From assembly GCA_937949945.1 (NCBI GenBank), contig CALFEQ010000171.1, positions 1 through 64,000 of the forward strand: a stretch of 64,000 nucleotides of DNA. Reading direction: 5' to 3'. The notes under the pieces are model-generated. The model had not been told where the DNA came from and did not search any database. It saw nothing but the letters and a program-made list of their open reading frames with translations. This DNA is from an uncultured Myxococcales bacterium (GTDB taxonomy: Bacteria > Myxococcota_A > Polyangia > Polyangiales > Polyangiaceae). The position numbers and the translations under genes were made by a program. Every line of letters begins with the position of its first letter. Position 1 is the first letter of the stretch. This document shows positions 51,801-60,608 of this stretch, piece by piece.

Positions 51801-54800
51801 ATCTACGAGAAGCGCCGCGAGCTCTCGACGGATCACGAGGAGAAGAAGCAGATCTCCTACGAGATCGCGAAGCTCTACGAGACCGAGGTCAAGGATCTCG
51901 ACAAGGCGATCGACACGTACAACGCAGTGCTCGAGGACGAGCCGACGGACGCGCACGCGCTCAAGGCGCTCGACGTCCTCTACGGCCAGCTCGAGCGCTG
52001 GGAGCCGTACGTCGACACGCTCCGCCGCCGCATCGAGCTCGACGTGACCGAGGAGGAGCTCATCGATCTGAAGTTCCGCCTCGGCCAGACGCTCGAGAAG
52101 CACACCGGTGACCCGGCGGGCGCGCTCGAGAACTACCGCGAGATCCTCTTCCTCGACGCGCAGCACACCGGCGCGCGCGAGGCGCTCGAGGCGCTGCTCG
52201 AGAACCCCGAGCTGCGCGCCGAGGCCGCCGCCATCCTCGAGAACATCTACGAGGAGAGGGGAGACTGGCCGAAGCTGCTCGTCGCGCTCGACATCCTCGC
52301 CGAGGCCGAGGGCGACAGCGACAAGCGCGTCGCGCTCCTGCGCAAGGTCGCGCGCGTGTCGAGCGAGATGCTCAACGATCACGATCGCGCGTTCCGTGCG
52401 CTCGCCGCGGCCCTCCGCGAGCAGCCGCACCACAACGAGACGCGCGCCGAGATCCAGCGCATCGCGGAGATCTCGAACGCGTGGAAGGCGCTCACCGAGC
52501 TGTACGAGTCGATCGGTGAGAACCTGACCGACGCCGTCCTCGCGCGCAGCTACTGGATGCTCTCGGCGCGCATCGAGGACGAGGCGCTCGGCCTCGTCGA
52601 CGACGCGGCGAAGGGCTACTTCCACGTGCTCTCGCTCGACCCCGGCGACGCCGAGGCGCTCGACGCTCTCGAGGCGCTGTTCACGCGCACGCAGCGCTGG
52701 ACGGATCTCATCGGCGTCATCGAGCGGCGCATCGAGCAGACCGCCGATCCGGCGGAGCGCGAGCAGCTCTACGTGCGCATGGCGCGCATCTACGACGATC
52801 AGCTCGAGCGGCCGGACGACGCCGTGCAGTGCTACAAGCGCGTGCTCGAGCTCGATCCTGCGAGCCAGACGGCGCTCGCGGCGCTCGATCAGCTCTTCAC
52901 GCGGCAGCGCATGTGGGGCGACCTCGCGGAGAACCTCGAGGCGCAGCTCTCGCTCGCCACCGACGACGAGACGCAGATCGCGCTCATGCTCCGTCTCGCG
53001 GCGCTGCGCGAGACGCAGATGAACCTGATCGAGCAGGCGATCGACGGGTACCGCTCGGTCCTCGAACGTGACATCTCGAACGCCCAGGCGCTCGAGGCCC
53101 TCGAGCGTCTCGGTCAGGATCCGAACTACGAGCTCGTGATCGCCGACCTGCTCGAGCCCTTGTACCGGCAGATCGGCGACTACCAGAAGCTCATCGGCGC
53201 GCACGAGGTCCAGGTCCGCCGCAGCGAGGACCCGATGCGGCGCGTGGAGCTGCTCCACCAGATCGCCCAGCTCTACGAGGACGCGGCCGCGGATCTGAAC
53301 AACGCGTTCGCGACGCTCGCTCGGGCGCTCCGCGAGGACCCGGCGAACGAGCTGACGCAGCAGCAGATCGATCGCGTCGCGCGCGCGACGGGTCGCTTCG
53401 AGGATCTCGCCTCGGTGTACCGCCAGCTCGGCACCGAGGTCGTCGGCAACGATCCGACCCTCGGCGCGACGCTGACGATGATGTCCGCGCACGTCTACGA
53501 GGCGGACATCGGCGACGTCGACACGGCCATCGCGCTCTACACGCGCGTGCTCGACATCGACGGCACGCACCTCGCGGCCGCCGAGTCGCTCGAGCGCCTG
53601 TACCGGCAGACGGAGCGCTACGCGGAGCTCTCGCAGATCCTCCAGCGCAAGGCGGAGATCCTCACCGAGCCGCAGGATCAGAAGGACGCTCTGTTCCAGG
53701 CCGCGGCGATCGAGGAGGACGTCCTCGAGAAGCCGGAGGAGGCGATCGCCGTCTACAAGAAGGTCCTCGCGATCGACGAGGACGACATCCGCGCGCTCGA
53801 CGCGCTCATCAAGCGCTACCTCGGTCTGTCGCGCTGGCAGGACCTCCTCGCGGTCTACGAACGGAAGGCCGAGCTCGTCGCCGATCCCGACGAGAAGAAG
53901 CGCATCTACTACCAGGTCGGCGCGGTCTACGAGCGCGAGCTCGGCAGCGTCGAGCAGGCGATCGAGACGTACACGAAGATCCTCGAGCTCGATCCGGACG
54001 ATCTCCAGGCGCTCTCCCGCCTCGACGTCCTCTACGAGCAAGCGCAGAACTGGCAGGAGCTGCTCGGGATCCTGACGCGCGAGAGCGAGATGTGCGCGGA
54101 CCCGAACGAGGCGATCAGCTTCCAGTACCGGATCGCGGAGCTCTACGAGAAGCGCCTCGACGACGTCGGGCGCGCCATCGAGCTCTATCGCGAGATCCTC
54201 CACCGCCAGGTCGATCACGAGCCGACGCTGCAGGCGCTCGAAGGCCTCAAGCGCGGTGACAAGGATCCGCTCGGCGCGGCGGCGGTCCTCGAGCCGGTCT
54301 ACGAGGCGGCGAGCGACTGGCCGAAGCTCATCAGCGTCCACGAGGTGCAGGTCGCGCACGCCGAGGACGTCTTCACGAAGGTCGATCTGCTCCACCGCAT
54401 CGCGCGGCTCTACGAGGACGCGCTCGAGAACCACGGCGCTGCGTTCGAGACGTACGCGCGCGCCCTCGAGCTCGACAACGGCAACGAGGCGACGCTGCAG
54501 AACCTCGAGCGCCTCGCGATGGTGGTCAACCGCTGGCCGCAGGTCGCGCAGCTCTACGACGCCGAGCTCGACAAGCTCGCGGAGATGCCCGACCGGTTCA
54601 TCGAGCTCGGCCTGCGCCTCGCCCAGATCTACGAGGTGCAGCTCGAGGACGTCGAGAACGCCATCGGGCGCTACCGGCGCGTGATGGAGGTCGAGCCGGA
54701 CAACCAGACGGCGGTCCGCTCGCTCGATCGCCTCTACCTGTACACCGAGCGGTGGGCGGAGCTCGCGGCCATCCTCGAGCGCGAGGCCGAGATCGGCCAG

Positions 54801-57800
54801 ACGCCCGACGAGATCCTCGAGTTCAAGTACCGCCTCGGTCAGGTTCGCCAGAGCTACCTGAACGACATCGACGGCGCGATCAACGCCTACCGCGACGTGC
54901 TCGCGGCGGCGCCCGAGCACGAGAACGCGCTCCAGGCGCTCGAGGGCCTGTTCGCGGCCGGCATCAAGCAGCTCGAGATCGCCGAGATCCTCGAGCCGCT
55001 CTACCGCGCTGCGGGCGAGTGGGAGAAGCTCGTGGGCGTCCACGAGGCGCAGCTCGCTCACACGCCGGTCGTCGGGGGGAGTGAGGGGGCACCCCCCCTG
55101 GCGGACAACGAGGAGCGCCTCGCCGCCTACTACCGCATCGCGGATCTCCTCGAGGAGAAGCTGATGGACCCGGTGCGCACGCTCGACGTGTACATCCGGG
55201 CCCTCAAGGAGTTCCCGCTCGACGAAAAATCGGGTGAGGAGGCTCCGCGCCTCGCGGCCACGATCGACGGCGGGTGGGAGACGCTCGCGAACGCCTACGC
55301 GGACATCCTCGGCGTCCACACGGACAAGAACGTCCAGTGCATCATCGGACGCCGTCTCGCGAAGACGTTCGAGGACGATCTCGGCGACGTCGAGAAGGCG
55401 ATCGAGACCTACCGCTACGTCCTGTCGGTCGAGGAGCTCGATCCCGAGGCGCTCGCCAACCTCGATCGCATCTACCTCTCCATCGAGTCGTGGGCGGACC
55501 TCGCCGCGGTCCTCGAGATGCGCGTGCGCGCGCCGGCCGACGACCTCGAGCTGACGGAGCTCTACGCGCGCCTCGGTGAGGTGTACGAGACGCGGCTCGG
55601 TGACATCCCGAACGCGACGCGTGCGTACCGCCAGATCTTCGACAACCTCGACAAGACGCACGAAGGCGCGATCCAGGCGCTCGCGCGCATCTACGAGGCG
55701 CAGGAGAACTGGGTCGAGCTCAACGGCGTCTACGAGCGCGAGCTCGAGAACGCGTCGGGCGACGTCGCGGAGGCGGAGATCCGCGCGAAGATCGCGCACC
55801 TCGCCGCCGAGCGCCTGAACGATCCGAACAAGGCGATCGACACGTGGAAGATCGTGCTCGATCTCCGCGGCGAGGATCCGGAGGCGCTGACTGCGCTCGC
55901 GAACCTCTACGAGCAGCAGCAGATGTGGCGCGAGCTCGTCGACATCCTCGAGCGCCAGTACGACATCGCGCAGAGCGACGACGACCGCGTGAACATCCTC
56001 ACGCGCAAGGCACGCACGCTCGAGGGCAAGCTCGAGCGCGACGACCTCGCGCTCGACGACTGGAACCGCGTCCTCGACATCGACTACGCGAACCTCGCCG
56101 CGCTCCGCGCCATCGCCGCGATCCGGCGCCGGCAGGGCGACGCCCACGAGCTCGTCTCGGCCCTCCACCAGCAGGTGGATCGCGCCGCGGCGATGCTCGA
56201 CGGCGAGGAGCTGAAGGAGATCTTCCGCGAGCTCGGCAAGGTCTACGGCGAGCAGCTCTCGCAGCCGTACGACGCCGCCGACGCGTGGCGGAAGCTCCTC
56301 GAGGTCGGTCCCGACTTCGAGGCGATGGACGCCCTCGAGGCGATCTATCGGGGGCAGGAGCAGTGGACGGACGTCATCGACGTCAAGATGCAGCGCGCCG
56401 CGGCCCTCGAGGATCCCGCGCAGAAGATCGAGGAGTACCGGCAGGTCGCCGAGCTGTGGCGCGAGACGGTCCAGGAGCCGGACAAGGCGACGACGGCGTG
56501 GCAGAAGATCCTCGAGGTCGACGCCACGCACGACGAGGCGTTCCGCGAGCTCGAGAAGCTCCACACGGCCGCCGGGCGTTGGGAGCCGCTCATCGAGCTG
56601 TACCTCGCGCGCCTCGACACGCGCACGGAGACGAGCGAGCGCACGGATCTCCTCCGGCGCATCGCGAAGGTCTTCGAGGAGCAGCTCGACGACAAGAACC
56701 AGGCCCTCGACGCGCTGATCAACGCGTTCGGCGAGGACTTCCACGATCGCGAGACGGCGAAGTACCTCGAGCGCATGGCGCAGGCGACGGGCCGGTGGGG
56801 CGAGGTCATCCAGACCGCGAACAACTGGCTGCAGGCCCAGACCGAGCCGCACCAGAAGATCCGCCTCTGCCTGCACCTCGCGAAGTGGTACGGCGACGAC
56901 CTCGGGCACCCCGAGTACGCGCAGCCGTACTACGCGCAGATCGTCGCGCTCGATCCGAACAACGTCGGAGCGCTCCGCCAGATGGGGCAGCTCTATCGCA
57001 AGAACGGCAACTGGCAGCAGCTCGGCGCGACGCTCACCCGCGCGCTCGACGTGGCCGTGAGCGACGTCGACCGCAAGGAGATCCTCACCGAGCTCGGCGA
57101 GCTGCTCGACAGCCAGATGGGCCAGACCGATCAGGCGGTGGCGCACTTCAACCGCGCCCTCGAGGTGGACGGTCTGTTCATCCCGGCGATCGAGAACCTC
57201 GAGCGCATCTACGCCTCGCGTGGCCAGAAGCGTGAGCTCATCGACATCCTCACGCGGAAGGTCCGCGCGCTCGACGTCCCGTCGGAGATCGCCGCGACGA
57301 AGCTCCGGATCGGCGGCCTCTACGAGGAGTCGGGCGATGCGAACCGCGCGGCGCAGATGTTCCGCGAGGTGATCGAGATCGAGCCCGAGAACCTCCAGGG
57401 TCTGCGCGGCCTCGCGCGGGTCTACGAGGTCTTGAGCCAGTGGCCGGACCTCGTCCGGGTGCTCGAGGCGCAGCTCGACGTCGTCACGACGGAGCGCGAG
57501 CGCATCGACATCCTGATGCAGCTCGCGAACATCCACGAGGAGCACTTCCTCAAGGCGGACGTCGCGGCACAGCGTCTCGAGCAGGTCCTCGAGATCGATC
57601 CGAACCACGAGGAGGCGTACTTCGCGCTCGAGCGGTGCTACCGGAAGCTCCGCCAGTGGGAGGACCTCATCAACGTCTACGAGCGTCACATCTCGGCGAC
57701 GCTCGACCGCAAGACGAAGGTGGACCTCTACGGCGCGATCGCCCAGGTCTACGCCGACGAGATCGACGACACCGATCGCGCCATCGACGCGTACCGGAAC

Positions 57801-60440
57801 ATCGTCGACCTCGACGACGTGAACCTGCCCGCCCTCGAGGCGCTCGCGAAGCTCTATGACAAGCAAGGCGACGCGTCGCAGTCGATCGACTACATGACGC
57901 GCGTCGCCGAGCTGACGCAGGACACCAAGCAGCGCGTCGAGGCCTACTACAAGATCGGCAAGGCCCTCGACGAGAAGCTCGGTGACCGCGTGGCGGCGCA
58001 GGACCGCTACGAGATGGCGCTCGACCTCGATCCGTCGCACCTGCCGACCCTCGCGGCGTTGCGTCAGATCGCGATGGACAACGCCGACTACGACAAGGCG
58101 GCGCGGTACATCGATCAGGAGCAGAGCTACACGCCGTCTCCGCGGCAGCGCGCTCGCCTGCTCGTCGAGCTCGGACGTCTCCGCGAGGAGATGCTCGGCG
58201 ATCACGAGAGCGCGGTCCTCGCCTGGGAGGCCGCCTACGAGGCGGACCCCGAGAACGAGGACGCCGCGATGCCTCTCGTCGACGAGTACATCGCGAAGGA
58301 GAGCTGGGAGAAGGCCGAGCCGCTGCTCGACATGCTGACCCGCAAGGCGGGCAAGCGTGATCGCGGCGAGCAGCACACGCTCTACAACAAGCTCGGCATG
58401 GTGTGCGCGGCGCTCGGTCGCGACGAGAAGGCCCACAAGGCCTACAGCGCGGCGCACCAGCTCGACCTGACCGACCAGGTGACGATCCGCGGCCTCGCGG
58501 AGGTGTGCTTCCGCCTCCGCGACTGGGGCGCGGCGCTCACGAACTTCCAGAAGGTGCTCACGGCGCTCGCCGAGGACGAGACCGCGGAGCGCGCGGAGGT
58601 CTACTACAAGCTCGGCTGCATCAAGCGCGAGCAGGGGCAGGCGAAGCAGGCGATCAACAACTTCGAGAAGGCGCTCGGTGTCGACTCCTCGCACCGGCCG
58701 ACGCTCGAGGCTCTCGTCTCCATCTACACCGAGCTCAAGGACTGGAAGCAGGTCGTCGCGTACAAGCGGCAGATCCTCGACTCGGTCTTCGAGGGTGACG
58801 AGCGCTTCAAGATCCTCCTCGAGATCGCCGACATCTGGCAGGAGCAGGATCGCAACCCGGTCAAGGCGATCGAGGCCCTCGAAGAGGCGAGGGATCTGCA
58901 GCCCGACAACCGCGCCCTGTTGAACAAGATGCTGCCTCTCTACGAGGCGACGCAGAACTGGGCGCGGATGATCGACACCATCCAGGCCATCGCGGACATG
59001 GAGAAGGACAACGTCCGCAAGGCGAAGTTCGTCTTCACGATGGCCCAGCTCTACCGCGACAAGATGATGGACCAGGATCGCGCGGTGGAGCTGTTCAACG
59101 AGGCGCTCGATCTCAACCCGAACTACCTGGAGGCGTTCGAGCGCATCAACAAGATCCTCACGGCGCAGAAGAACTGGAAGCAGCTCGAGCGCGCCTTCCG
59201 GAAGATGCTCCGGAGGCTCTCCACCTCGGGCGCGGGGAACCCGGATCTCGAGTTCAACCTCTGGCACAACCTCGGCCTCATCTACCGAGACCGCCTCGGC
59301 GACGTGAACAGCGCCATCGAGGCGTTCAAGATGGCGACGCGGTTCAAGCCCGAGGAGCCGGTCGAGCGTCAGATCCTCGCGGAGCTGTACGAGACGACCG
59401 ATCAGCTCGAGGCCGCGATCGGCGAGCACTCGGCGGTCCTCCAGCGGGATCCGCTACGCGTCGACCCGTATCGTGCACTCTACAAGCTCGCCTTGAAGAT
59501 GCACGACTACGACCGCGCGTGGTGCATGTGCGCGGCGCTTTCCTTCCTCCAGAAGGCCGACGAGGAGGAGCAGCGGTTCTTCGAGGATTACCGCCCGCGC
59601 GGCATGATCCAGGTGAAGAGCCGCCTCGACAACGAGCAGTGGGTGAAGAATCTCTTCCACAAGGACGAGAACATCTTCATCGGCAAGATCTTCGAGATGG
59701 TCACCCCCGCGGCGATCGTCGCGAAGACGCAGGCCCTCGCGAGGGCGAAGCAGCTGCCGGCGCTCGACCGCCGCTTCAAGCAGGATCCGGCGACGAGCAC
59801 GGTGACCTTCGCGAAGACGTTCGGGTGGGCCGCGCAGGTGCTCGGCATCCAGCTCCCCGACCTCTACGTCCGCAACGACGTGCCCGGCGCGCTCGTCGCC
59901 GTGCCGTCGCGTCCGCCGGCGTCGGTCGCGGGTCAGTCCGTCCTGACCGGCTACACGCCGCAGGAGCTCACGTTCATCGTCGGCAAGCACCTCAGCTACT
60001 ACCGCGGTGAGCACTACATCAAGAACCTGTTCCCGACGCTCGGCGAGCTGAAGGTCGTCTTCTTCTCGGCCATCAAGATCATCCAGCCGGAGTTCAACGT
60101 GCCGGCCGAGATGGCGCAGGCCGTGAACATGACGGCGAGCGAGTTCGTGAAGTACATGCAGCCGGTCGAGCGCGACAGCCTCCGCCTCGTCGTCCAGAAG
60201 TTCATCGAGGATGGCGCGAAGGCGGATCTCAAGCGCTGGATGCAGGCGGTCGACGTGACGAGCGCACGCGCCGGCCTCCTGCTCTGCGCCGACCTCGAGA
60301 TCGCGAAGAAGATCATCGCGGCCGAGCCGCAGCTCCCCGGCGACCTGTCGCCGCCGGAGAAGCTGAAGGAGCTCATCGTCTTCAGCGTGAGCGAGCAGTA
60401 CCTCGCGCTGCGCAAGGCGCTGGGCATCGCGATCGGCTGA
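48876..60440 (+). CDS. gltI: Giant TPR protein, GltI/AgmK-like
   Basis: The product is 3854 residues, close to the roughly 3800-residue GltI (AgmK) of M. xanthus. TPR/HAT-type repeats fill residues about 1-370 and 510-3560. A Pro/Ala low-complexity hinge lies between (about 385-505). Within the second block a supra-repeat recurs, with copies such as 'HEVQVRRSEDPMRRVELLHQ' and 'HEVQVAHAEDVFTKVDLLHR'. The last about 240 residues form a different, unidentified domain (see findings). No signal peptide or clear membrane helix is seen, so the protein appears cytoplasmic. The start is fixed by GAGGG before ATG 48876. It ends at a strong terminator. The antisense strand is also open for most of its length, an effect of base composition, not a second gene. 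Confidence 0.88.
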   Translation: MDLQERLKHLENVRDWQGLVEELERGIQSSSAAEVKARFHLRLGQVLESKFLAGVKALKHFQDAYKLNPALSESLEAARAVYWGLGKLNMVQKLLELELRTHKEGPVASELLLELGDVLCDLGDYDKATSTYARSLATSNGQNAEARACLEDVQAESGSWQSHVNVLVTNAQDASAEPALRCRLFLRAARITRRFQPDAVIGLLERAYAADPANKQAAALFEGAMGELGRLEELESFQYRLLQAEPQRQARARLALTFGTRWVSRHQNVDIGAKFLEEAIKLDPENEGAFHYLRDAYGRKGGDWDRVLSLAEEAVTHAGENGNATFLLAQAGTIAWRQLGNLIRARTVFERLSQISPEHPVLRAFEAQIGESLSNRQPAPTISVIPSRGSVSPPGQKETSPPPQGFDARRASVPDQAPPAERQSVPPPAQARQSVPPPAQARGSVPPPAAVSSPPAAVSSPPAAVSSPPAAVSSPPAAEPAPAPAEPAPEPAPAPAPAAEGVDAAKIAELRALADKQEANKRYNEYVKTLLQLAQLVPEPEEKVALYTKAAELYTGKFANQAEAVKAYEAVLNIDPENQNAITYLRQMYEKRRDWEKLLGLERREAERLYGEERARKFLEIAKLATERVKKPDVCIELWQQVLDSDPSNVEALGALAALYERSKDFEKLVDVLERQVEVTYEDAQKIQILTKLGTIYGDRLGNDEGAVNAWRALLAIEPNDRKAQEALKKKYLALGRWDDLEVFYAESGKWDEFIRVLEQQESKEQDKTAKIGLLFKIAELWADKKQKNDRAARAYEKILDLEADNLRAAEALIPIYTAANNSKALANAIEVKLGHEEDAYQKLALLREVAALYEGKVREPQKAFARYLSAFVLFPADEQTTVDVERAAKATGQWQELTDAYRTAIEQAIDAGDAHLAITLRLKLGRVLVEEMNQIDEALGVYRAVYDADSENAEALAALERLYRATSRYEDLLQIYEKRRELSTDHEEKKQISYEIAKLYETEVKDLDKAIDTYNAVLEDEPTDAHALKALDVLYGQLERWEPYVDTLRRRIELDVTEEELIDLKFRLGQTLEKHTGDPAGALENYREILFLDAQHTGAREALEALLENPELRAEAAAILENIYEERGDWPKLLVALDILAEAEGDSDKRVALLRKVARVSSEMLNDHDRAFRALAAALREQPHHNETRAEIQRIAEISNAWKALTELYESIGENLTDAVLARSYWMLSARIEDEALGLVDDAAKGYFHVLSLDPGDAEALDALEALFTRTQRWTDLIGVIERRIEQTADPAEREQLYVRMARIYDDQLERPDDAVQCYKRVLELDPASQTALAALDQLFTRQRMWGDLAENLEAQLSLATDDETQIALMLRLAALRETQMNLIEQAIDGYRSVLERDISNAQALEALERLGQDPNYELVIADLLEPLYRQIGDYQKLIGAHEVQVRRSEDPMRRVELLHQIAQLYEDAAADLNNAFATLARALREDPANELTQQQIDRVARATGRFEDLASVYRQLGTEVVGNDPTLGATLTMMSAHVYEADIGDVDTAIALYTRVLDIDGTHLAAAESLERLYRQTERYAELSQILQRKAEILTEPQDQKDALFQAAAIEEDVLEKPEEAIAVYKKVLAIDEDDIRALDALIKRYLGLSRWQDLLAVYERKAELVADPDEKKRIYYQVGAVYERELGSVEQAIETYTKILELDPDDLQALSRLDVLYEQAQNWQELLGILTRESEMCADPNEAISFQYRIAELYEKRLDDVGRAIELYREILHRQVDHEPTLQALEGLKRGDKDPLGAAAVLEPVYEAASDWPKLISVHEVQVAHAEDVFTKVDLLHRIARLYEDALENHGAAFETYARALELDNGNEATLQNLERLAMVVNRWPQVAQLYDAELDKLAEMPDRFIELGLRLAQIYEVQLEDVENAIGRYRRVMEVEPDNQTAVRSLDRLYLYTERWAELAAILEREAEIGQTPDEILEFKYRLGQVRQSYLNDIDGAINAYRDVLAAAPEHENALQALEGLFAAGIKQLEIAEILEPLYRAAGEWEKLVGVHEAQLAHTPVVGGSEGAPPLADNEERLAAYYRIADLLEEKLMDPVRTLDVYIRALKEFPLDEKSGEEAPRLAATIDGGWETLANAYADILGVHTDKNVQCIIGRRLAKTFEDDLGDVEKAIETYRYVLSVEELDPEALANLDRIYLSIESWADLAAVLEMRVRAPADDLELTELYARLGEVYETRLGDIPNATRAYRQIFDNLDKTHEGAIQALARIYEAQENWVELNGVYERELENASGDVAEAEIRAKIAHLAAERLNDPNKAIDTWKIVLDLRGEDPEALTALANLYEQQQMWRELVDILERQYDIAQSDDDRVNILTRKARTLEGKLERDDLALDDWNRVLDIDYANLAALRAIAAIRRRQGDAHELVSALHQQVDRAAAMLDGEELKEIFRELGKVYGEQLSQPYDAADAWRKLLEVGPDFEAMDALEAIYRGQEQWTDVIDVKMQRAAALEDPAQKIEEYRQVAELWRETVQEPDKATTAWQKILEVDATHDEAFRELEKLHTAAGRWEPLIELYLARLDTRTETSERTDLLRRIAKVFEEQLDDKNQALDALINAFGEDFHDRETAKYLERMAQATGRWGEVIQTANNWLQAQTEPHQKIRLCLHLAKWYGDDLGHPEYAQPYYAQIVALDPNNVGALRQMGQLYRKNGNWQQLGATLTRALDVAVSDVDRKEILTELGELLDSQMGQTDQAVAHFNRALEVDGLFIPAIENLERIYASRGQKRELIDILTRKVRALDVPSEIAATKLRIGGLYEESGDANRAAQMFREVIEIEPENLQGLRGLARVYEVLSQWPDLVRVLEAQLDVVTTERERIDILMQLANIHEEHFLKADVAAQRLEQVLEIDPNHEEAYFALERCYRKLRQWEDLINVYERHISATLDRKTKVDLYGAIAQVYADEIDDTDRAIDAYRNIVDLDDVNLPALEALAKLYDKQGDASQSIDYMTRVAELTQDTKQRVEAYYKIGKALDEKLGDRVAAQDRYEMALDLDPSHLPTLAALRQIAMDNADYDKAARYIDQEQSYTPSPRQRARLLVELGRLREEMLGDHESAVLAWEAAYEADPENEDAAMPLVDEYIAKESWEKAEPLLDMLTRKAGKRDRGEQHTLYNKLGMVCAALGRDEKAHKAYSAAHQLDLTDQVTIRGLAEVCFRLRDWGAALTNFQKVLTALAEDETAERAEVYYKLGCIKREQGQAKQAINNFEKALGVDSSHRPTLEALVSIYTELKDWKQVVAYKRQILDSVFEGDERFKILLEIADIWQEQDRNPVKAIEALEEARDLQPDNRALLNKMLPLYEATQNWARMIDTIQAIADMEKDNVRKAKFVFTMAQLYRDKMMDQDRAVELFNEALDLNPNYLEAFERINKILTAQKNWKQLERAFRKMLRRLSTSGAGNPDLEFNLWHNLGLIYRDRLGDVNSAIEAFKMATRFKPEEPVERQILAELYETTDQLEAAIGEHSAVLQRDPLRVDPYRALYKLALKMHDYDRAWCMCAALSFLQKADEEEQRFFEDYRPRGMIQVKSRLDNEQWVKNLFHKDENIFIGKIFEMVTPAAIVAKTQALARAKQLPALDRRFKQDPATSTVTFAKTFGWAAQVLGIQLPDLYVRNDVPGALVAVPSRPPASVAGQSVLTGYTPQELTFIVGKHLSYYRGEHYIKNLFPTLGELKVVFFSAIKIIQPEFNVPAEMAQAVNMTASEFVKYMQPVERDSLRLVVQKFIEDGAKADLKRWMQAVDVTSARAGLLLCADLEIAKKIIAAEPQLPGDLSPPEKLKELIVFSVSEQYLALRKALGIAIG
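50217..50300 (+). repeat. Four tandem 21-bp repeats inside the gltI-like gene
   Basis: Four units of 21 bp (50217, 50238, 50259, 50280) encode PAAVSSP in tandem, with only a T/C change in unit 3. A partial fifth copy follows. Upstream, two roughly 30-bp units encode the 'QARxSVPPPA' pattern. Replication slippage could change its length between strains. Confidence 0.85.
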
Positions 60441-60465
60441 CCGACCCGGTCTTCACGTAGCGAAC

Positions 60466-60502
60466 GGCGGGCCGCCTCGCTCGGGGCGGCCCGCCTTGTT
60501 TT
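60466..60502 (+). terminator. Intrinsic terminator after the gltI-like gene
   Basis: A perfect 11-bp stem GGCGGGCCGCC / GGCGGCCCGCC with an 8-nt loop, directly followed by TTGTTTT. It lies 26 bp after the stop and is the clearest rho-independent terminator in the window. Confidence 0.85.
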
Positions 60503-60608
60503 GTCCGGCGCTCGAGGCGTGGCCACGTCGTCGGCGCGCGACCTCGGGCCGCCGCATCCCTCGGTCAGGGGATGGTTCGGCCGATTCGCGCTTGGTACGG
60601 TTGGCAAC

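Noticed and set aside
48894..59429. A 3511-residue open frame on the minus strand opposite the gltI-like gene
   Set aside because: It mirrors the plus-strand codon pattern (Leu/Glu/Arg-rich, very few aromatic residues), lacks any domain, and runs against a clear TPR protein. It results from GC-rich third positions.
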